The notes under the pieces: model-generated | The model's database searches: none | The model's input: only the letters and a program-made list of their open reading frames with translations | Told to the model about the DNA's origin: nothing | Made by a program: the position numbers and the translations under genes | DNA from: CAZAIO01 sp964485235 | GTDB lineage: Bacteria; Chloroflexota; Dehalococcoidia; GIF9; UBA5629 | Reading direction: 5' to 3' | Assembly: GCA_964485235.1 (NCBI GenBank) | Contig: CAZAIO010000008.1 | Span: 1-43,209, forward strand | Length of the DNA: 43,209 nt | Shown here: positions 41,950-43,209 of the stretch, piece after piece | Numbering within the stretch: position 1 is the first letter of the stretch | Layout of the letters: every line of letters begins with the position of its first letter

Positions 41950-42685
41950 ATGAAATCCGGAAACTCTTCTAGACTCGAAACTCAGGTTGTCGTTCTCGTC
42001 GCCGGTGGAGCCGGTATGGCTGCGGCCGTGGCAGCGGCAGAAAAAGGCGCCGATGTTATCGTACTTGAAAAACTCCGCAATCTGGGTGGTAATTCTGCAA
42101 GAGCCGAAGGTCTTCTTGCTGCGGAAAGTCCTGCACAAAAACGTTTAAAGATCGATGCACAAAGAGATGATGTTTTCAATATCGCTATGAGCTATGCACA
42201 CTGGAGAATTAATCCCCGGATTGTCCGTGCATTCGTTGATAAATCCGGGGATACCATCCGATGGCTGGAAGACCAGGGGCTGTTTTTTGACTGGGTGCCG
42301 TATTACTATCCCAATCAACGCGTCAGGACCTGGCATTGTCTTAGAGGCAGGGGGATGGAACTCATAGACGTACCGACTAAAACCAGTGAAAAGCTCGGTG
42401 TAAGAATTTTACGTGAAACAGCGGCAAAGAAAATACTGGTCGATGGCAAAGGCAAAGTAACCGGCATTCCTTGGCACCATTGGCGGTATAAGAATAAATG
42501 AAAAGACCGAGGTGCTGAACAAGGATTTCGATGCAATTCCCGGTATCTATGCTGCTGGAATCGATACAGGTGGCTGGGAAATAGATACGTATAACGCCGT
42601 GCTCAGCGGAACTACATTTGGTTTTGCCGTTAATTCAGGGCGAATTACGGGAGAAAACGCGGCCGACTACGTTCATGAAAAATAA
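41950..42685 (+). pseudogene. FAD flavoprotein (fumarate reductase/FAD_binding_2 type) with internal deletion and frameshift
   Basis: The first part (41950 to about 42469) encodes the FAD-binding start VVVLVAGGAGMAAAVAAAEK and the region up to GKGKVTGI, about 170 residues. From about 42470 another frame gives LGTIGGIRIN, then EVLNKDFDAIPGIYAAG and GFAVNSGRITGENAADY to a stop at 42683-42685, the C-terminal end of the same family. The roughly 250 residues that normally lie between, with the substrate-capping domain and catalytic residues, are missing, and the junction shifts the frame so the first part stops at 42501. The ribosome site is good (AGGAGAAAG). Either a recent deletion made a pseudogene or the assembly joined two repeats. 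Close relatives act as fumarate, urocanate or steroid reductases. Confidence 0.8.
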
Positions 42686-42736
42686 AATCGATTAGCAATA
42701 TTCTCTCAAATATTTCAAACATTCGAAGGAGGTATT

Positions 42737-43209
42737 ATGAATACTGCATTGAATCTTGATCCATCCAAAACAGCGCTTGTCCTGTTACACTGGCAAAAAG
42801 AGATTGCCTCTCCGGAAGGGAGAAATTCCGAAGGACTGTTAGAGCGTCTGCGCGTTTCCGGTACTATCGAACATACTCAGGCAGTACTTAAAGCAACAAG
42901 AGAAAAAGGAATGCTTGTCGTATATGTTAATGGAGTTCACAGGCCGGGTTACCCCGAACTGGCAACCAGAAACATTCCTCTAGCAAAAATGATGATTGAA
43001 AATGAATTTATGCTTAAAGGTACAACAGGAGTAGAGATTATTGACCAGTTAAAACCTGTGGAAAGCGACATCGTTATGGACAATTATTCCACGAGTGGTT
43101 TTTGTTACACTGAGCTTGATCTGATCCTTCGTAATAAAGGTATTACAAATATAGTCCTTACAGGAATCGCCACAAATATGGCAGTTGAATCCACAGCTAG
43201 AGACGGTTT
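42737..43209 (+). CDS. Isochorismatase-fold cysteine-hydrolase-like protein, catalytic triad absent, 3' end cut off
   Basis: The gene runs off the right edge after 157 codons. The fold is clear from DPSKTALVLLHWQ (8-20), a central VVYVNG (61-66) and TGIATNMAVESTARD (142-156), which match the isochorismatase/nicotinamidase family. In active members the triad is Asp in the first strand, Lys in the middle and Cys in the VCV of the last motif. Here those positions are H18, N116 and A149. It cannot use the known mechanism and may be a pseudoenzyme or use other residues. A strong GAAGGAGG precedes ATG 42737, and the frame is open and well formed, so it looks expressed. Confidence 0.8.
   Translation, partial: MNTALNLDPSKTALVLLHWQKEIASPEGRNSEGLLERLRVSGTIEHTQAVLKATREKGMLVVYVNGVHRPGYPELATRNIPLAKMMIENEFMLKGTTGVEIIDQLKPVESDIVMDNYSTSGFCYTELDLILRNKGITNIVLTGIATNMAVESTARDG

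Overview
The window is about 43 kb of an AT-rich bacterial scaffold, roughly 40% GC by eye. I infer a draft single-cell or metagenome assembly of an uncultured Chloroflexota, probably of the class Dehalococcoidia. The reasons are the GuaB3-type IMP dehydrogenase without CBS domains, tandem PAC2 proteins, lipoprotein-anchored TRAP binding proteins with Thr/Pro linkers, many GTG/TTG starts, and a catabolic block rich in class III CoA-transferases. No 16S rRNA or tRNA gene is visible, so the taxonomy is inference only. One 100-N gap (14606-14705) is flanked by an exact 55-bp duplication and looks like two contigs that should simply be overlapped.

Layout. (1) 508-3405: LivG-type ABC ATPase and long-chain acyl-CoA synthetase. 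(2) 3641-19419, mostly housekeeping: thiL-tsaE-tsaB, ndk, rsfS (minus), ftsH-moaE, a minus-strand operon rsmI / small zinc protein / metG / long-chain polyprenyl synthase, a GuaB3-like IMPDH, a TIM-barrel-like unknown (minus), an acyl-CoA dehydrogenase (minus), two overlapping PAC2 genes (minus) and an M50 site-2 protease. (3) 19438-21926: a decayed partial SDR copy, an MFS transporter and the intact SDR. The two SDR copies form a direct repeat around the MFS gene. (4) 22437-30212, catabolic core: a fused GctA/GctB-type protein lacking the catalytic Glu, a class III CoA-transferase, both subunits of a glutamate-mutase-like B12 enzyme (epsilon then sigma), and a pair of class III CoA-transferases of which only the second keeps the nucleophilic Asp. 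(5) 30715-34161: first TRAP transporter (dctP-dctQ-dctM). (6) 34928-38190: aldehyde:ferredoxin oxidoreductase, an NTF2/SnoaL-like protein and a metallo-beta-lactamase-fold hydrolase. (7) 38887-43209: second TRAP transporter, a flavoprotein with an internal deletion, and an isochorismatase-fold protein that lacks the whole Asp-Lys-Cys triad and runs off the end.

Working picture (inference): regions 4-7 look like an anaerobic pathway for an imported organic acid. Two TRAP systems take up carboxylates, CoA-transferases activate and exchange thioesters, a B12 radical mutase rearranges a carbon skeleton, and AOR, SDR, lactonase-like and flavoprotein enzymes handle redox or ring-opening steps. The mutase keeps the three arginines that bind the substrate carboxylates in clostridial glutamate mutase. 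It has lost the Glu and one Tyr near the substrate amino group, and no methylaspartase or MutL is present here. Its substrate may therefore not be glutamate, which makes this the best candidate for an undescribed system in the window. MoaE fits the need for a pterin cofactor in AOR.
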